Part shown: positions 22,801 to 34,342 of the stretch, in pieces
How the letters are laid out: every line of letters begins with the position of its first letter
Numbering within the stretch: the stretch's first letter is position 1
Source of the DNA: Chondrus crispus
Taxonomy: Eukaryota; Rhodophyta; Florideophyceae; Gigartinales; Gigartinaceae
Length of the DNA stretch: 64,000 bases
Reading direction: 5' to 3'
NCBI RefSeq assembly: GCF_000350225.1
Contig: NW_005179016.1
Coordinates: forward strand, 126,502 to 190,501
The notes under the pieces: model-generated
Databases searched by the model: none
What the model was told of the DNA's origin: nothing
The model's input: the letters and a program-made list of their open reading frames with translations, nothing else
Program-made: the position numbers and the translations under genes

Positions 22801-24683
22801 CCAGAACGCCAAGAGGCAATCGATACCTCTTGGTAATATCTGATCGTTACTCAAAGCTGACCCGAACGGTGCCGCTCAAGAGAATTACCGCCGAGACCGT
22901 TGCTCAGGCGTTCGTCACACACTGGGTCTTCGTATACGGAGCCCCAGTGAAGCTACTCTCCGACAATGGGAGCCAATTCACGTCAAGGTTCTTCCTTGCC
23001 GTGTGCAAATTCCTTCGCGTCGAAAGCTTGTTCACCACAGCTTATCACCCACAAGCTAATGGACAAGTGGAGAGGTTCAACCGCACCCTGGTGTCCTCAC
23101 TACGGCACTACCTAGCCGACAACCAACGCGATTGGGACCAGTTCACGGACGCGGTAACCTACGGTTACAATTGTACCGTGAATCGCATGATCGGCATGAA
23201 GCCGTTTGATCTTGTGTTATCCCGGACGCCGTCGCCGCTTTCCATCCAACAAACCCCTACACTGGAACAGGATGTCTCGCGGACGCAGTACAAGCTCCGT
23301 TTCTTAACGTGGTTACGCAGGCTCATGTCAACAGCCCGCGACGCGCTATTCGCGGGTCAGGACTGATATAAACGCGACTTCGATAGGAGATTACGAACGC
23401 CGACACCACAATATTCGGTTGGTGATCAAGTCCTCACCGAGCGAGATACATCCCTGCGAGTGGATGAGAAGACGGATAAGGACCGGGTCAATAACAAGTT
23501 AGCCCCACGGACGGAAGGCCCGTTCCCGGTGGTGGCGCTCGACGAGCATACAGTGACCATTGTCCGGACTACAGGCCTGAAAGATAGAGTCTCGAGAGAC
23601 CGCATTGTGAAGGCTCCCCCTCTACGGACCATACCCGCCGACGCTGAACCCTCGTCACCCACGCCAACCGACGGCGACGCGTCTACCTTCATCCCCGCCG
23701 GGGCACCTCCCCGCCGGCTGGGAGACGACCTCGGCACAGGTAACCCGGATATATCTCCGCCAAATTCAACAGATCCTGAGGACCAAGACACTACTCGCGA
23801 TAAGAACGAGATCGAAAACGCGACGCATGGCGCGAAAGCAACACGACCTTCAAGGTCGAAATCAATTATCCAGCCCAAAGGGGGCCCTCCTGCATCGGGA
23901 TTACTGCACGCTCTCCGAGACGGCACGCACGCCCGGCTCATTTCCCAATTGAGTAGGAGATCCGCAACGGTAGGCGAAGGATCCGTGTCTAAGGAGGGAC
24001 ACCCCCCGCCGCGACTACTGTTCCGGTTAGAGCCGCCGCGTCTCCGAGACTGGCGGACCATGGAGACGAGACTTACTGCCACCCGTCCTCGGCGAGCGAC
24101 CGACGCCCCAAGCGGCGATACGTCGTCGAACGGACGAATGCGTACCTTCACCGACAAGCCACTTGACACGTGGAGACGGGACCCGGAGAAAAATCAAAAG
24201 AAAATATCCTCAACCAAGCCCGCCACACGGGCGGGGATCACGGATTCCCCTCGCTGCCCAAATGAGACGCCGCCGGGCACAGAGGAGATCGCCGGAGGAC
24301 ACGTCACGAAATTAGCGTCTATGTGTACATTCGGTCAACCTCTCCTCATTTCTCCGAGACGTCCTCCGCCCCCGGCACTCGCGGTTGATGCTTCATCTCG
24401 ACACGCGTCAAACACGCCCTCGAAGGCGACGGACGGACCCCCTTTGACGATGGAGGACCCCAAGACCTATGTGGTCGAGGCTCTAACTGGCCACAAACCG
24501 GGGACAGAGGGGATGCCGTTATTCCGCGTGCCGTGGTACGGATACTCAGCAGACGACGCTACCTGGGAACCCGCTAATTTCATCGATTACAACACGATCG
24601 CACGGTACTGCAAACGCAAGCGCCTCCCCGTACCAACACTTCAGGTGTGGTCGAACCCGGACAGTGTGGGGGTCGACAACTAA
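19814..24683 (+). pseudogene. pol: Element B pol: protease, RT, RNase H, integrase, chromodomain
   Basis: In order: linker, then retropepsin with LDTGAGSNFV (about 20,025-20,055) and the LGCDFIDKFV block; protease-RT linker (20,300-20,830); RT (20,860-21,660: GSLRFCVDYRRLN, LDCNSGYWQIP); RNase H (21,710-22,200: LNTDASDAQL, CLAIVWAIQTLRPYL); integrase (22,380-23,400: GHPGGRRLFY, LLSDNGSQF, AYHPQANGQVERFNR); a basic and Pro-rich tail; and a chromodomain (about 24,465-24,600: YVVEALTGH...YSADDATWEP) before the stop at 24,683. It is close to element A pol. Several breaks are present. Confidence 0.9.
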
Positions 24684-25815
24684 CGTCCTCTCCAGCTCTT
24701 GGGAGAAACCTGCGGCGGTCCCCTCCCTGCGACCCCCGTGGCGGCGTCTACGACCCTCGATAGACACAACACCCGAAGTGTCGTCGGCGGTAAAGCCGCA
24801 TCCAACTAACGCCCGTCACCCGGCAAACTGTCGTAGGGCCCCTTGTCCGGTCGCCTACTCACTCGGACCTGTCCGAGGGATACCTCCTTCCGCTGTCTAG
24901 CTGACCCGACCCCGCAAACGGACGCTGTTTGGCCTCCCGAGTCGATCCGGGACCGTTCTTCCCGAAGGGAACGCTCTCTTCAGCCTTCTCTCGCACGACA
25001 AGGCACCACTCGCTGACCACTACCGTCCAAGGGGCGCGACTATCGCCTCTGGCCAAAGAGGAGGACCCCGCCGACCGTAGAAGGCGTGAGAGAATCCCCC
25101 GGCTACTCGCTGGTTCCTCCCCTAATCGGAGTACGCGTACCGCGCGGCAGTACGCGATGAGCCTCCTCTGTGCTGGGGGTAACACCCCCACCGTGTCAGA
25201 AAACCCCGGTCGGTCAGCACAACGTCCCGTTCTCGCAGCACAAGGCTGTACGACCCCGTGAGATATCCACCGCTTTCTCGCGCGCCGATCCCCCTCCGGT
25301 TCGCAGCTCCAACCGGAGAGGGTGTACGCCAGAAGCGGGTCGTGATTCAAGTAGGGAACCGGGAGACCTAGAAGACCTTGGTCCCTGGCCCTGGCCATAG
25401 CCTTGGGAAGCCCTGACGGCGACCCGCCGTGCGGCGACACGCCGTCGCCGGGGTGACCTTCTGGTCGGCCCCGTCCGTCACGACCGATGGCGGCAGTACC
25501 GTCGCGCCGCGCCGCCCAAGGGACCACAGCGCGCCGTGCCGCGCTCTCACCCAACGCCTAGGTGAGGCGATTAATTCGAGAAAAGAGTCTCTGGTCACTG
25601 GACTGCGCCCTACCTCGTCCCCCTGTCAACGACCCCCAAGTGCGTTACTCGCGAAGGGGCTTGGCCAGCCGCCAAAGCTCTACGCGGAGCGCGCGTGCGA
25701 CAGAAGGCGCCCGGGTCAATCGACTGACACGAGGAGAGGGCCCCTTTGCGGCCTACGTTAGCCCCTATCTACAAACGCCACGAGCTCGGTCACCTCCGGC
25801 CAGCAGCCACCGGGT
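24684..25815. other. Element B spacer between pol and the F solo LTR
   Basis: GC-rich sequence with several short overlapping ORFs on both strands, the longest 231 codons on the minus strand (24,859-25,554). None shows a domain or a match elsewhere in the window. It may be the 3' end of the antisense transcript. It shows no counterpart of the A minisatellite. Confidence 0.35.
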
Positions 25816-26954
25816 GCCGCTGTAGTGCAATGTGCCTGTCAGGCCGGAACCAGGGTCCAACGGTCCAGCGAAAACACAACCAACAAACAAGAATCAACAA
25901 GAGTTGCCGACGGCACAGCCCTACGGAGTGTCCGATTCTCCCTTTCCCTTTAAGTGGGTTTGCGGCCCACAATAGCTCCAGTCCCTGACAGGGGGGGCGG
26001 GCAAAAGGAAGAGGCCCGCCGCGGGACGAATGGTGGTAGAGTCTTGTACAGGCAGCTGCTCGGCGAGTTCGGGGCGGTGATTAGGAAGCCGTGCTGGATG
26101 GGTCGTAAAGCCAATGCTCGCGGAGAGCCTGTTACACCTTATACCCTTGATAAGGTCTTCGACGGGGGCGTCGCAACGCAGCCCGGCGGGAATTAGCAAA
26201 CACGTCGCAGCGCTACACCTCCGTACTGCCCGATGGCAAAGTACCGACAACGGAACGGTCGCAACCTGTATCCGATGGAACCAACACTGTCCTGTATACA
26301 CAACAGGACCTTCGAGGGAAACGTCGTTGCAACAGCCTCCGTCGGTGAACGTAAACAAGTAGCAGCGCTACACCCACGTGTCGCCCGATGGCCAACACAC
26401 CTACACCGGTCCGGTCGCAACCAAAGCCGATGGCACCAACAACAAACAAAAGAACCAACACAAGATCCCGATGACTCCAGTCGTCACAATGCGGATCGCA
26501 ATCAGGCACTGTGGAACCAACACAAGATAAGGGAATAGGAATAGAATAGAAATAGAAAAGGATAGGTGAAATAAAAGAAAAGGAAAGGGAACCCCCGAGC
26601 GCAAAGGATAACGTAATCTGTGGGAAAAGGGAACGTCTTGGGAAAAACGGACTTCGACCAAGGCGATATTCAACTCTGGCAACTCGGGTTATCTTTACTG
26701 ACTTGGTCGTCAGAGGGCTAAGGTATGTATCGCCCCGCCGGAGCCAGTACAGTAGCTTGCGGAGCTAGATCCTAGATCTAATCTAGTGTCAGCAAAATTA
26801 ATGCCAACTAATTAACTAAATAAAATAAAATAATTAAAAATTAAAACTGTGCAATTATTCACACGTGTGTCCCCCAACCCGGACTACTTTTCATATCCAA
26901 ATATTTTCTTTTCTTTTCACCCCCCTTTTCAGGTGCGTATTGCACTACAGCCGC
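25816..26954. mobile_element. F-family solo LTR inserted in element B
   Basis: 1129 bp (25,821-26,949) bounded by inverted ends TGTAGTGCAAT/ATTGCACTACA and by the duplication GCCGC (25,816-25,820, 26,950-26,954). Its sequence matches, inverted, the solo LTR at 59,874-60,815, for instance the block around 26,690-26,790. An internal tandem duplication (about 26,195-26,340 and 26,343-26,475, shared core GCAGCGCTACACC) explains most of its extra length. No internal element sequence remains, as expected after LTR-LTR recombination. Sense orientation is uncertain. Confidence 0.88.
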
Positions 26955-27259
26955 TCCGTGTCGCCCTCGGCCATGACCTGTCATACCTGTGTTCTCGCTT
27001 CGCCGCGAATGCCGCGGTCGCTAACCTGGGTTGGACCCGCGACCCCGCTGTCACCGGAGGTCATCACCAGGGAAGTACCTTACAGCTCCGCGCAAGTGAC
27101 CCCCGCGCGCGGCCCCGCTCGACCAAAGTCGCCGGTGTGAGGCGATCGATATGAAGAAGAGGACTCGTTTACTGTCTACCGTACCACCTCTTCCCTTGGT
27201 CAACAGGCGCCTTACGCATCTTCTCGGGGTGCTCCTGTACGAGGATGCACACCCTTGAT
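26955..27259 (-). other. Element B sequence downstream of its antisense ORF
   Basis: No domain seen. It lies immediately after the stop of the minus-strand ORF and probably forms its 3' untranslated part, cut from 24,684-25,815 by the F solo LTR. Confidence 0.35.
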
Positions 27260-28837
27260 TTAATTCGATTCCTCATATTCGGCAAGGTCGTCTTCCACCC
27301 CGGCTACCGGCGCGACCGGAGCGTCAGAGGGAACAGAGTCCACATCGGAGTCCCCCTCTGCCGCGACCGCCGCCGAGTCCCCCAACACCATAGGGGTATT
27401 CGTCAACGGCTCAGACGTAGCCGCCCTCACCGCTGTCCTCAAGCGTTTAACCTCCGCCACAAAGTCGGCGTTGCCTACTAGCTGTAGTAATTCGTCCTCT
27501 GAGACGGCCAAATCGGCAAATAACCTCCGCCGTGCCGACACCACACCTCCCGGCGTCGCGGACTCGGGGTGAGTTAATCCTGCCGGTTCCGTCGCTCCCC
27601 GGCCCTCTGCAGGGTCACCACCAGCGTCACTCATAGGCAACGGCCCTGTCGCAAGCACCACGGCTTATGTACGCTCTTTCATGAGCTCTAGTTGCAGACT
27701 GGTAAACGTGGTTGGGTCAAATCTAATCCAATTGCCGGATCCCGGCCCACCCGCATCCTCACGCCTCCTTGGCGAAACATTTGCCCGATCCGTACGGTCA
27801 TAATGATGCCCCTGACCATACGGCACGCGCGGCCAATCCACCAAGTCGTGGACCCCCAACAGCGTCGTCAGCTGAGAGGACACCCAAGGTCGGCCTAAAA
27901 CCTCATCCAAGTTTAACTTGTGTAGCCATTTGATTATCATGGTCGGTAACGCATATAGTCGCCCGTCCAAGGACGATCATATGAACCGTTTCGCAACTAT
28001 TGCGATCCACCCGCTAAGGAAAAGCATCCAGCGAGGCGAACGGGGCGAGTCGTTGAGGCTCAAGCCGAAATACACCAACCAAGGTGGAATCTCGGCGAGG
28101 AAGTCCGCGGGAACCTCCTACTGGGAGAACCAGTGCGGGATTTGTGGGTATCGCTCATACCGAGAGTGTGGCGTAAAGGTCGTAGCCTCCATCCATTCGT
28201 AGGCTACAAAGATCCCGAGAGCATTCCGCATCCGACGCTCAAACTTGAGCTTGTCGTAATAACCCGGGTTACTTTCCCGTTCGACGTACTCCTCAAAACG
28301 GAGAGGAAGAATAGGCTTGTCCGAAGCCAGATACCCCACCGCCGGCTCCTCGACGCGTTTCGGCATGGTGTCCAAGATACGCCGCAGATTGGCGACATAT
28401 CCACGGTCTCCTTCCGTACGAAACGCCCATGTGTCGAAATCCCACTCGATCGGGATAGGGCGGTTACACGGCGTCCGTGCAAGCCGACGCACGAGGGCAG
28501 CTAAATACCTCTCGCGTCGTCCACGCCCATCGCGGCGATACTTCGACCATACGTGCTCATCCTCCACAACGAGGCGGAAGGAAAAGTCACGCGACCAAAC
28601 AGCTCGTAAGCTGAGACCCCCGGGGAGAGCCCCGGTGACGTCCGCGTAAGGACGAATTAGATGGCTCTCCCGTAGACCCTTGGCGCTCAGAAACGGCGCC
28701 CGCTCGAACAACAGCGGGTCATCCACCAGCGTCTTGCCTCGCAACTCACGCGGTGCCGGCCACTCGCCCCAGCTGGCGCCCGTATTCTCGGGTTCTCCGT
28801 ACGGATTATGGAACCGTTCCATCACTCGTCGTGCCAA
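27260..28837 (-). pseudogene. Antisense ORF of element B, same unknown family as in A
   Basis: Minus strand, opposite to element B gag-pol. 28,118-28,837 encodes MERFHNPYGEP..., LLFERAPFLS, LPGGLSL, SRDFSFRLVVE, ARTPCNR, DTWAFRTEGDR, KLKFERRMRN and VFVAYEW. 27,665-27,970 encodes DGRLYALP and DWPRVPYGQGHH. 27,260-27,661 encodes a low-complexity tail ending DDLAEYEESN. These blocks match 5632-7419 in order, at roughly half or more identical residues in the first two thirds, while the tails keep only their acidic end. Conservation across two families with unrelated LTRs suggests the protein was under selection. The function is unknown to me. The frame has a few breaks. Confidence 0.72.
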
Positions 28838-29203
28838 CCGAAGACAGTGTGTCCCCGCTTATAGAACGCGCGTCGTAACGGCCCGCTGCAGCGGCGTAAG
28901 GGGGAAAGCGGCAGTTCACAAACGACAGGAAGGAGTTCGGAAAAAGGGGGGAACGGGAACTCGGGAACGATCGGGGCATTCACAACCGACACCAGAGTGG
29001 ACTTCAAGCTTGCCAAGGGAAACAGAAAGAAAAGGAAGAAAAGCAGGGCAAACTGACTGGCTTATCGTCGCTCGCTGATCCCCTCCGCCGCACGCAACCT
29101 CCCGCTCCCTCTCTCTGGGTGGCCTTAGCGCCGTCGGCTCAATTGGCGGTTATTTCTACTCTACATACACACGGGGACGCGTGTTTCTCTAAGAAGAGGG
29201 ATC
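28838..29203. other. Element B leader of the antisense ORF and polypurine tract
   Basis: No gene. On the minus strand a pyrimidine-rich run (about 29,015-29,050) precedes the antisense ORF, like the runs upstream of the A copy. On the plus strand AAGAAGAGGGA (29,191-29,201) directly precedes the 3' LTR and is the likely polypurine tract. Confidence 0.6.
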
Positions 29204-29848
29204 TGTAGTGCACTGTACTCGGTACCGGGACAGCTGTCCTAATATCGCCAAAATCGCGCTCGCCGCCACCACGTGTACAACGTGTACACGTGGATTCTCT
29301 GTCGCTCTACCGGACCTCCCCATGGACACGTGTAATCCCTCTTCAACCCATAGGGCCTATGGGGGCTGTACTTGGTCCCCTCGGGGCTACACCCGTTATT
29401 TCCTAGTTATTCTAATTTACAGTATAATTTAGCTTCGCCATTACGGCGACGGGGGACTATATACTCAACCCGATAATCAAAGTAAAGAGGCACGAAGCGT
29501 CGGGTCTTTTTCCTTGGTCTCTGGATTCCAGGTTGTAGCCTCGACTCGGTACTGGCTCGCCCATACCGACCGAGCCATCTACACCCCTGGAATCCCAACT
29601 GCCTTCCTCGCGCGCGTCGACCCAACCGCGCGAGTGCTACGTTAACTACTCTGCTGTCCGCTCGGTTAGTTCTGTTTTTCCTTTAATTCTTCCTCTTTAT
29701 TGCTGACTCTAGTTCTACCTTTCTACCGCGCAAGCCGCGCCCGGATCCCGGTTCCGGTCATCCACCGGGTGGTCTCCCGAATTCCCTTACGCGTACGAAC
29801 GCGCGTCTCTCTGCCTACAGCCGCCACACGTGGCTGTAGTGCACGACA
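29204..29848 (+). repeat. Element B 3' LTR
   Basis: 645 bp, colinear with 16,876-17,520 with about ten differences, ending GTGCACGACA. It is followed by the GATTC duplication, after which element C gag resumes. Confidence 0.93.
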
Positions 29849-32277
29849 GATTCTTCCGATTGGACGATCTCGCACGGCTCGACCAAGTTAATGCCCGTGG
29901 GAGCCTGCGCACGCGAATTTCGCCAGGCGGTCGGTGGTTGACGTTGGAACGGCGAACCCGAACGGAGACCTTGGCGGATCCGACGCTTTTGATAATTGGC
30001 CTCGCGGGCCTGCAAAAGCTTCGACCGCAGCGCGCTATCCGCCATCACAGGACATTGCTCCTGGCGGGGGGTCAGGTTCAGACAGAACCGACACGGCGGG
30101 GGTCCAGGTAGTCCTTGGTTGAAGAACCGGACCTGCTGGTTCTGTACTGGCCTTCCGTACGGATATGCGCGCCCGTCACCTTGTTGGGCGGGCGCCACCA
30201 GTGCACCCGCCGGGGACGAGGCAGGTGACGGATAGTAGCTAGTCCGCGGCGAGCTACGCGAGCTCGGCGTCACCGAATGGTCCGTCACCGCCAGTATCTC
30301 CTCCGTATCGGTTCCGCGCGCTGTCGGGAGTTCAGATAGGGACTCTACCGACACCACGGGCCTTGTCCGCGTGGTGCGCGTAAATCTTCTTACCGAATCG
30401 GACGGTGCTTGAGGCAACGCGAGAGAGGTCGCCTGTCCTAGAGCCGAGCGATGAGTCTCGCCTATCGCTTGCGCGTAGCGTGCCACCGCTTGGTAGTCCA
30501 CGCCCGGATGCGTCGCGAGATAATTCCGCACCTGCGCGCATGTCGCTGGCAGAAGTCCTTCAACAAAAAGGGACTTCAAGCGCCTGTCCGAAGCGCAAAG
30601 CCTTGTCCGACATCTGGTTCCTGTACACCTCCTCCGTCATATTTGAGCTCTGACGGAAGGAGGTGACATCACCGACCGCTTCGGAAATTACTTCGTCCGT
30701 CGCGTACGTGCGTAATAAAAAGTTAACGACTTCCGCGTAGGTTTCCAGCATCTCGCGCTGCTCCGCATCGACCGCCATGGTGTTCCCGTGTAGCCTAGAC
30801 TGTACCAAGGCGTGAGCCTGCCCAGTCAAGTAGAACTGGAAACACCATACGGCCGGGCCTTCGCTGACCGCAGTGTGGTCGCAGGCCATCTTGAAGCGCA
30901 CAAGAAATCCTAGCACCGCGATTGGATCTTGACCACCGAACGTGTGGGTTTTCAGCTGGACGTCCAACTTCTTCCGATAACGGTTAACTCGCCGCGCGGT
31001 ACTCGCGTCGTAGCGCGCGCTGCGATTTTACAGCCTATACGTGCGGTAATCGACGGCCTTGGTGAACAGGTCGTTCAGCGGCCTGATCACCGGCGACCGT
31101 TTCGAATCCCGCCTCCGGGCAGACCGGCTATCTCTGCCCCTGCGATGGCGGTCTCCTTCTCCGCCGGGGCTACTGTAGCCGTCCAGGTCGGAGTATTCTC
31201 GCCGGAACCGACGTCGGTCGCACGCATTGCGGCCTCTGCGGTCGCGATTCGTCCAACTCGGTGTCCTCGTCATCGGAGGGGTATCCACCTCCTCCGGCAT
31301 CGCGGTATCGCGTATGGCGTCCTTCGCGGTTATCATCGGAGGGGTAACCGACCCCTCCGGCATCGCGGTATCGCGCGTACCGTCCGTCGCGTTCTTGCAC
31401 GTCGCCTGTGGCGACATCTTGTGTCTTCTTCCTCGGAGAGGTTTTCTGTACCCTCCGAGTTATATCCTTGAGCGCCGGGTGCGCTTCTTCTGCTCGACCG
31501 ATACGGCTGTCGCTTTTCTGTCGCGAAGCGCCCCAGGCGGTTTTCAGTCCCGCATGGGCCAGCCGTATCAGCGAGTACGGGAGGGTCATTTTCTGTGTGC
31601 CCTCCTGTAGCAGCGTAAATTGGTGGGAGGTAAATGGTCTTACCCTCCGGGTGAGGGGCCATTATACCGGGTGCGGCGCCGATCGGTTCAGCGTGTGGTA
31701 GCGTAAAATCCGGAGCGGTTGAGTCGCGCTGCGCGCGCGCGTCGACTCCTGCTTCGGCGGGAAAGGTCGTGGCCAGACGATTGGCCACGGCGGAGCTGAT
31801 CGCTTCCTTTAGAGCCGTACCGGACGGGGATTCTTCATCCACAGTAGCGAGCGCTGTCACCACCTCGCGTTGGACTAGAGTGGGTAGTAGTTCGTCCAGA
31901 AGCGGTGGTATCGCGCTGCGCACGTGCTCGTCCACGATTGCGGGCACTGTTCGGTCGAGACACACGCGTGCAACCTTGGGGAGTTCTATAGTGAGAAACT
32001 CCTCGACCCAGGCCTGCAGGCGAGGCTGAATCGCGTCGATCATCCATTGGACGCGATTCCCTGTGCCTACCGACACGGCCGGCGTAACATCCGATGCGGA
32101 CGCTCGCGTGCGGGCCGGTTGCGGTGGCGGACGTAGCAGGGCTTCCGGGTTATCTACCCTGGGGAGCGGTGCGCCTCTGTCACTGCGGGTGCTCAAACGC
32201 CCGGCGGCGGAGACTCCGCCTCGATCCGGTCGGTTCATCGTCGAATACGCTTCGCGATCGACGCGGTGATTTCTCAA
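29849..32277 (-). pseudogene. gag: Element C gag
   Basis: Minus strand. 31,333-32,277 encodes an N-terminal part with Pro/Arg-rich start and helical segments. A Ser/Glu/Arg-rich region follows, in which a 63-66 bp unit is duplicated (about 31,260-31,390). 30,560-30,967 encodes a capsid-like core (DPIAVLGFLVRFK, EVVNFLLRTYATDE). 29,849-30,579 encodes the C-terminal part with a Cys-containing CRFCLNLTPRQEQC segment. The end is cut off by element B. The frame has a few breaks. It is distant from A/B and D/E gag, so C is a separate family. Confidence 0.8.
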
Positions 32278-32345
32278 CCTTTTCCGTCCGCACGGTTCTG
32301 CACGCGATCGAGCGACTACGCGTGCAGCTCAACGTCGGGAGTTAT

Positions 32346-32364
32346 CCCCTCCACAAGAGTACCA
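32346..32364 (-). other. Element C primer-binding site
   Basis: Three bases inside the LTR end, the minus strand reads TGGTACTCTTGTGGAGGGG. It starts with the TGG expected opposite a tRNA CCA end. It differs from the site shared by A, B and D, so C used another tRNA, which I cannot name. Confidence 0.6.
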
Positions 32365-32367
32365 AAA

Positions 32368-34013
32368 TGTGGGATAACTTCTCTCCGCCCTGGGTTGGGT
32401 GAGAGGCGGAGGCTTTAGCGAGGGAACACGCGGCGCGGACGCGACGCCCTAATTGAACCGATAGAACGAGCTGGCGAAAAGAGAGTGGATCACTTGCCGG
32501 TTACGCGCAGTCGCCCTGGGGTGCGTGTACGGGAGCGACCGGTAACGAGTTAGAAGCCAGCGCGCGCAATAGACAACCGAAACGGACGTATATAGGCGCG
32601 AAAGGGACGGGGGCGAGCTTGCCCCAGTTTACTGGTGGGGACGGGTGTCAGGTCTTAACCCCTCAGGGGGCCGCCTCGGACACCTGTCCCAGTGTACAGT
32701 ACCGGCCGCCTAGTGCGTACCAGGTACAGTACGCAATTAAAACAACTAGCCCCTCAATTCCTAATTACCGCGCGGACGCTGCAGCTACACGTGTGTACTG
32801 CTGTACACACGCGCTGCTTACAGACTACCGCACGGATGCCACGTGTGCTAGCGTACACGCGTAATACTAACAGACTACCGCTTGGCCGACACGTGCACCA
32901 CTGTACACGTATGCCAGATTACGACCGCTCGGCACGCGCGCGCGCTCGCTACACGGGGACACCTTGGCCCGTGTACACCGTCACGGCTGTCTGCACTGTA
33001 GACCAACGCGCGGGCCGGTCGTCGTATCACACCTATCACCTGATTCCTCTTTACTGTAGCGCCTTCCGACACCCGACCTATATACGCCGAGCGCCGTCGT
33101 CCGTGTGGGATAACTCCTCTCTGCTGTGGGTTGAGTGAGAGGCGGAGGCCTTGCAGAGGGATCACGCGACGTGGACGCGCGGCGCGAATAGATCCGATAC
33201 GGGCGAACTCGAGAAAAGGTAGAGGCTCACTGCTCGGTTCCGCGCAGTCGCCCCGTGGTGCGTAAACGGGAGCGACCGGTGACGGGTCAGAAGCCAGCGC
33301 GCGGATGGACTTACCCAACGGTCGTATATAGGCGCCAAAGGGACGGCGGCGAGTTTGCCCCAGTTTACTGGTGGGGACGGGTGTCAGGTCTTAACCCCTC
33401 AGAGGGACGCCTCGGACACCTGTCCCAGTACAGTACCTACCGCCTAGTGCATATCAGGTACTGTACACAATTAAAATGCTTGCGCCAAAATTACTACCGA
33501 ACGGACTCTGCTACTACACGTGTGTACTACTGTACACGCGTGATGCTTACAGACTTCCGCACGGACGACATGTGTACCACTGTACACATGTACCACGCCA
33601 CGACCGGTCGGTACACGCGCGCGGTCCCTACACATGGACACACCCGCCCACGTGTGCACCGTACAAGGCCGCCCGGTTAGTAACCACGGCGGGCGCGCGC
33701 CGGTCGTTATATTACAGTCGGCGTCGGTTATTAAATGTTTAACTAATAATTAATTATCGCCATTAAAATTGCCACTTGGTATTAGACGCTAATTAGCGTA
33801 GAATCTCGTGGGCACCACGTATGTATACGTGTCGTACACGTGTCGCACACGTCTCATATACGTCTCATACGATTGTCATACACGTGTGTCCACGTGTGGT
33901 ATCATCCCAAGTGTGCGCGCACAGTACACGTGTGACACACGTGGCAAAGGCGGGGAGCACGGCCCCACGACGCCGGTGACCAGGGATAAAGTGTGCAGGG
34001 TCACTGCACTACA
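32368..34013 (-). repeat. Element C 5' LTR with internal tandem duplication
   Basis: On the minus strand it begins TGTAGTGCAGTGACC (34,013 downwards) and ends GTTATCCCACA (32,368), beside the primer-binding site. Two diverged copies of a roughly 740-bp block start with TGTGGGATAAC at 32,368 and 33,104. So either the LTR carries an internal duplication or two LTRs are stacked. 33,805-33,950 is dense in CACGTG and TGTACA-like palindromes. GC falls sharply beyond 34,013. Confidence 0.65.
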
Positions 34014-34342
34014 CTTTAGGCACAAAATCACTCTTTAGGCCCTTTTTGTTTCGTAAACTGCCAGAGCATCTTTTTTATTTCGAGCTCTTGGAGATAACAT
34101 CGTGATTCACCAGTCTTTCAAAAGGCGAACGACACCAAACTGTCCGTTATTGACCAATGAATTCTACTTTTGATTTCATTTTTTCGCAAGTGACCGATAA
34201 TTAGGGCAACCCTCCATTACTATAGTTTCTTTAGGGCCTCCATACTGTCCAGAGAGTTGATAAAGCACAAGTTATCGACTTTCCACAACTATTCTGGATA
34301 CAGATCAGCTATTCTATCTCGGTTACCTTCTCTTTTGCCAAA
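34014..34342. other. AT-rich upstream region of piggyBac-like copy 1
   Basis: No gene. The stretch CTTTAGG occurs twice near its left end (34,014 and 34,033), and TTTAGGGC again near 34,231. It probably contains the promoter of the following gene. I could not find a convincing TTAA-flanked terminal repeat. Confidence 0.3.

Larger units (their letters stand above)
16871..29853 (+). mobile_element. Element B: near-complete Ty3/gypsy chromovirus with antisense ORF
   Basis: The LTRs (16,876-17,520 and 29,204-29,848, both 645 bp) differ at roughly 1.5-2% of positions. The perfect duplication GATTC lies at 16,871-16,875 and 29,849-29,853. On the plus strand the order is LTR, primer-binding site, gag, pol with chromodomain, spacer, F-family solo LTR (a later insertion), a minus-strand ORF, polypurine tract, LTR. 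It is 12.97 kb with the insertion and about 11.8 kb without. It is a sister family of A (matching gag, pol and antisense ORF) but has a different LTR. Several coding breaks are present. It sits in the gag-protease region of element C. Confidence 0.93.
271..34013 (-). mobile_element. Element C: old Ty3/gypsy element split by elements A and B
   Basis: Read on the minus strand, C runs from its 5' LTR (32,368-34,013) through a primer-binding site, gag (29,849-32,277), a short gag-protease piece (16,497-16,875) and protease-RT-RNase H-integrase (271-3864). Its 3' end is lost at a D-family LTR piece near 270. The inserted elements A and B each carry perfect 5-bp target duplications, so the three C pieces were once contiguous. 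The element is broken, with several coding breaks besides the two insertions. It is older than A and B because it is their target. Its right edge at 34,013 coincides with a sharp fall in GC. Confidence 0.85.

Noticed and set aside
24859-25554. 231-codon minus-strand ORF in element B spacer
   Set aside because: No domain and no counterpart at the matching place in element A.
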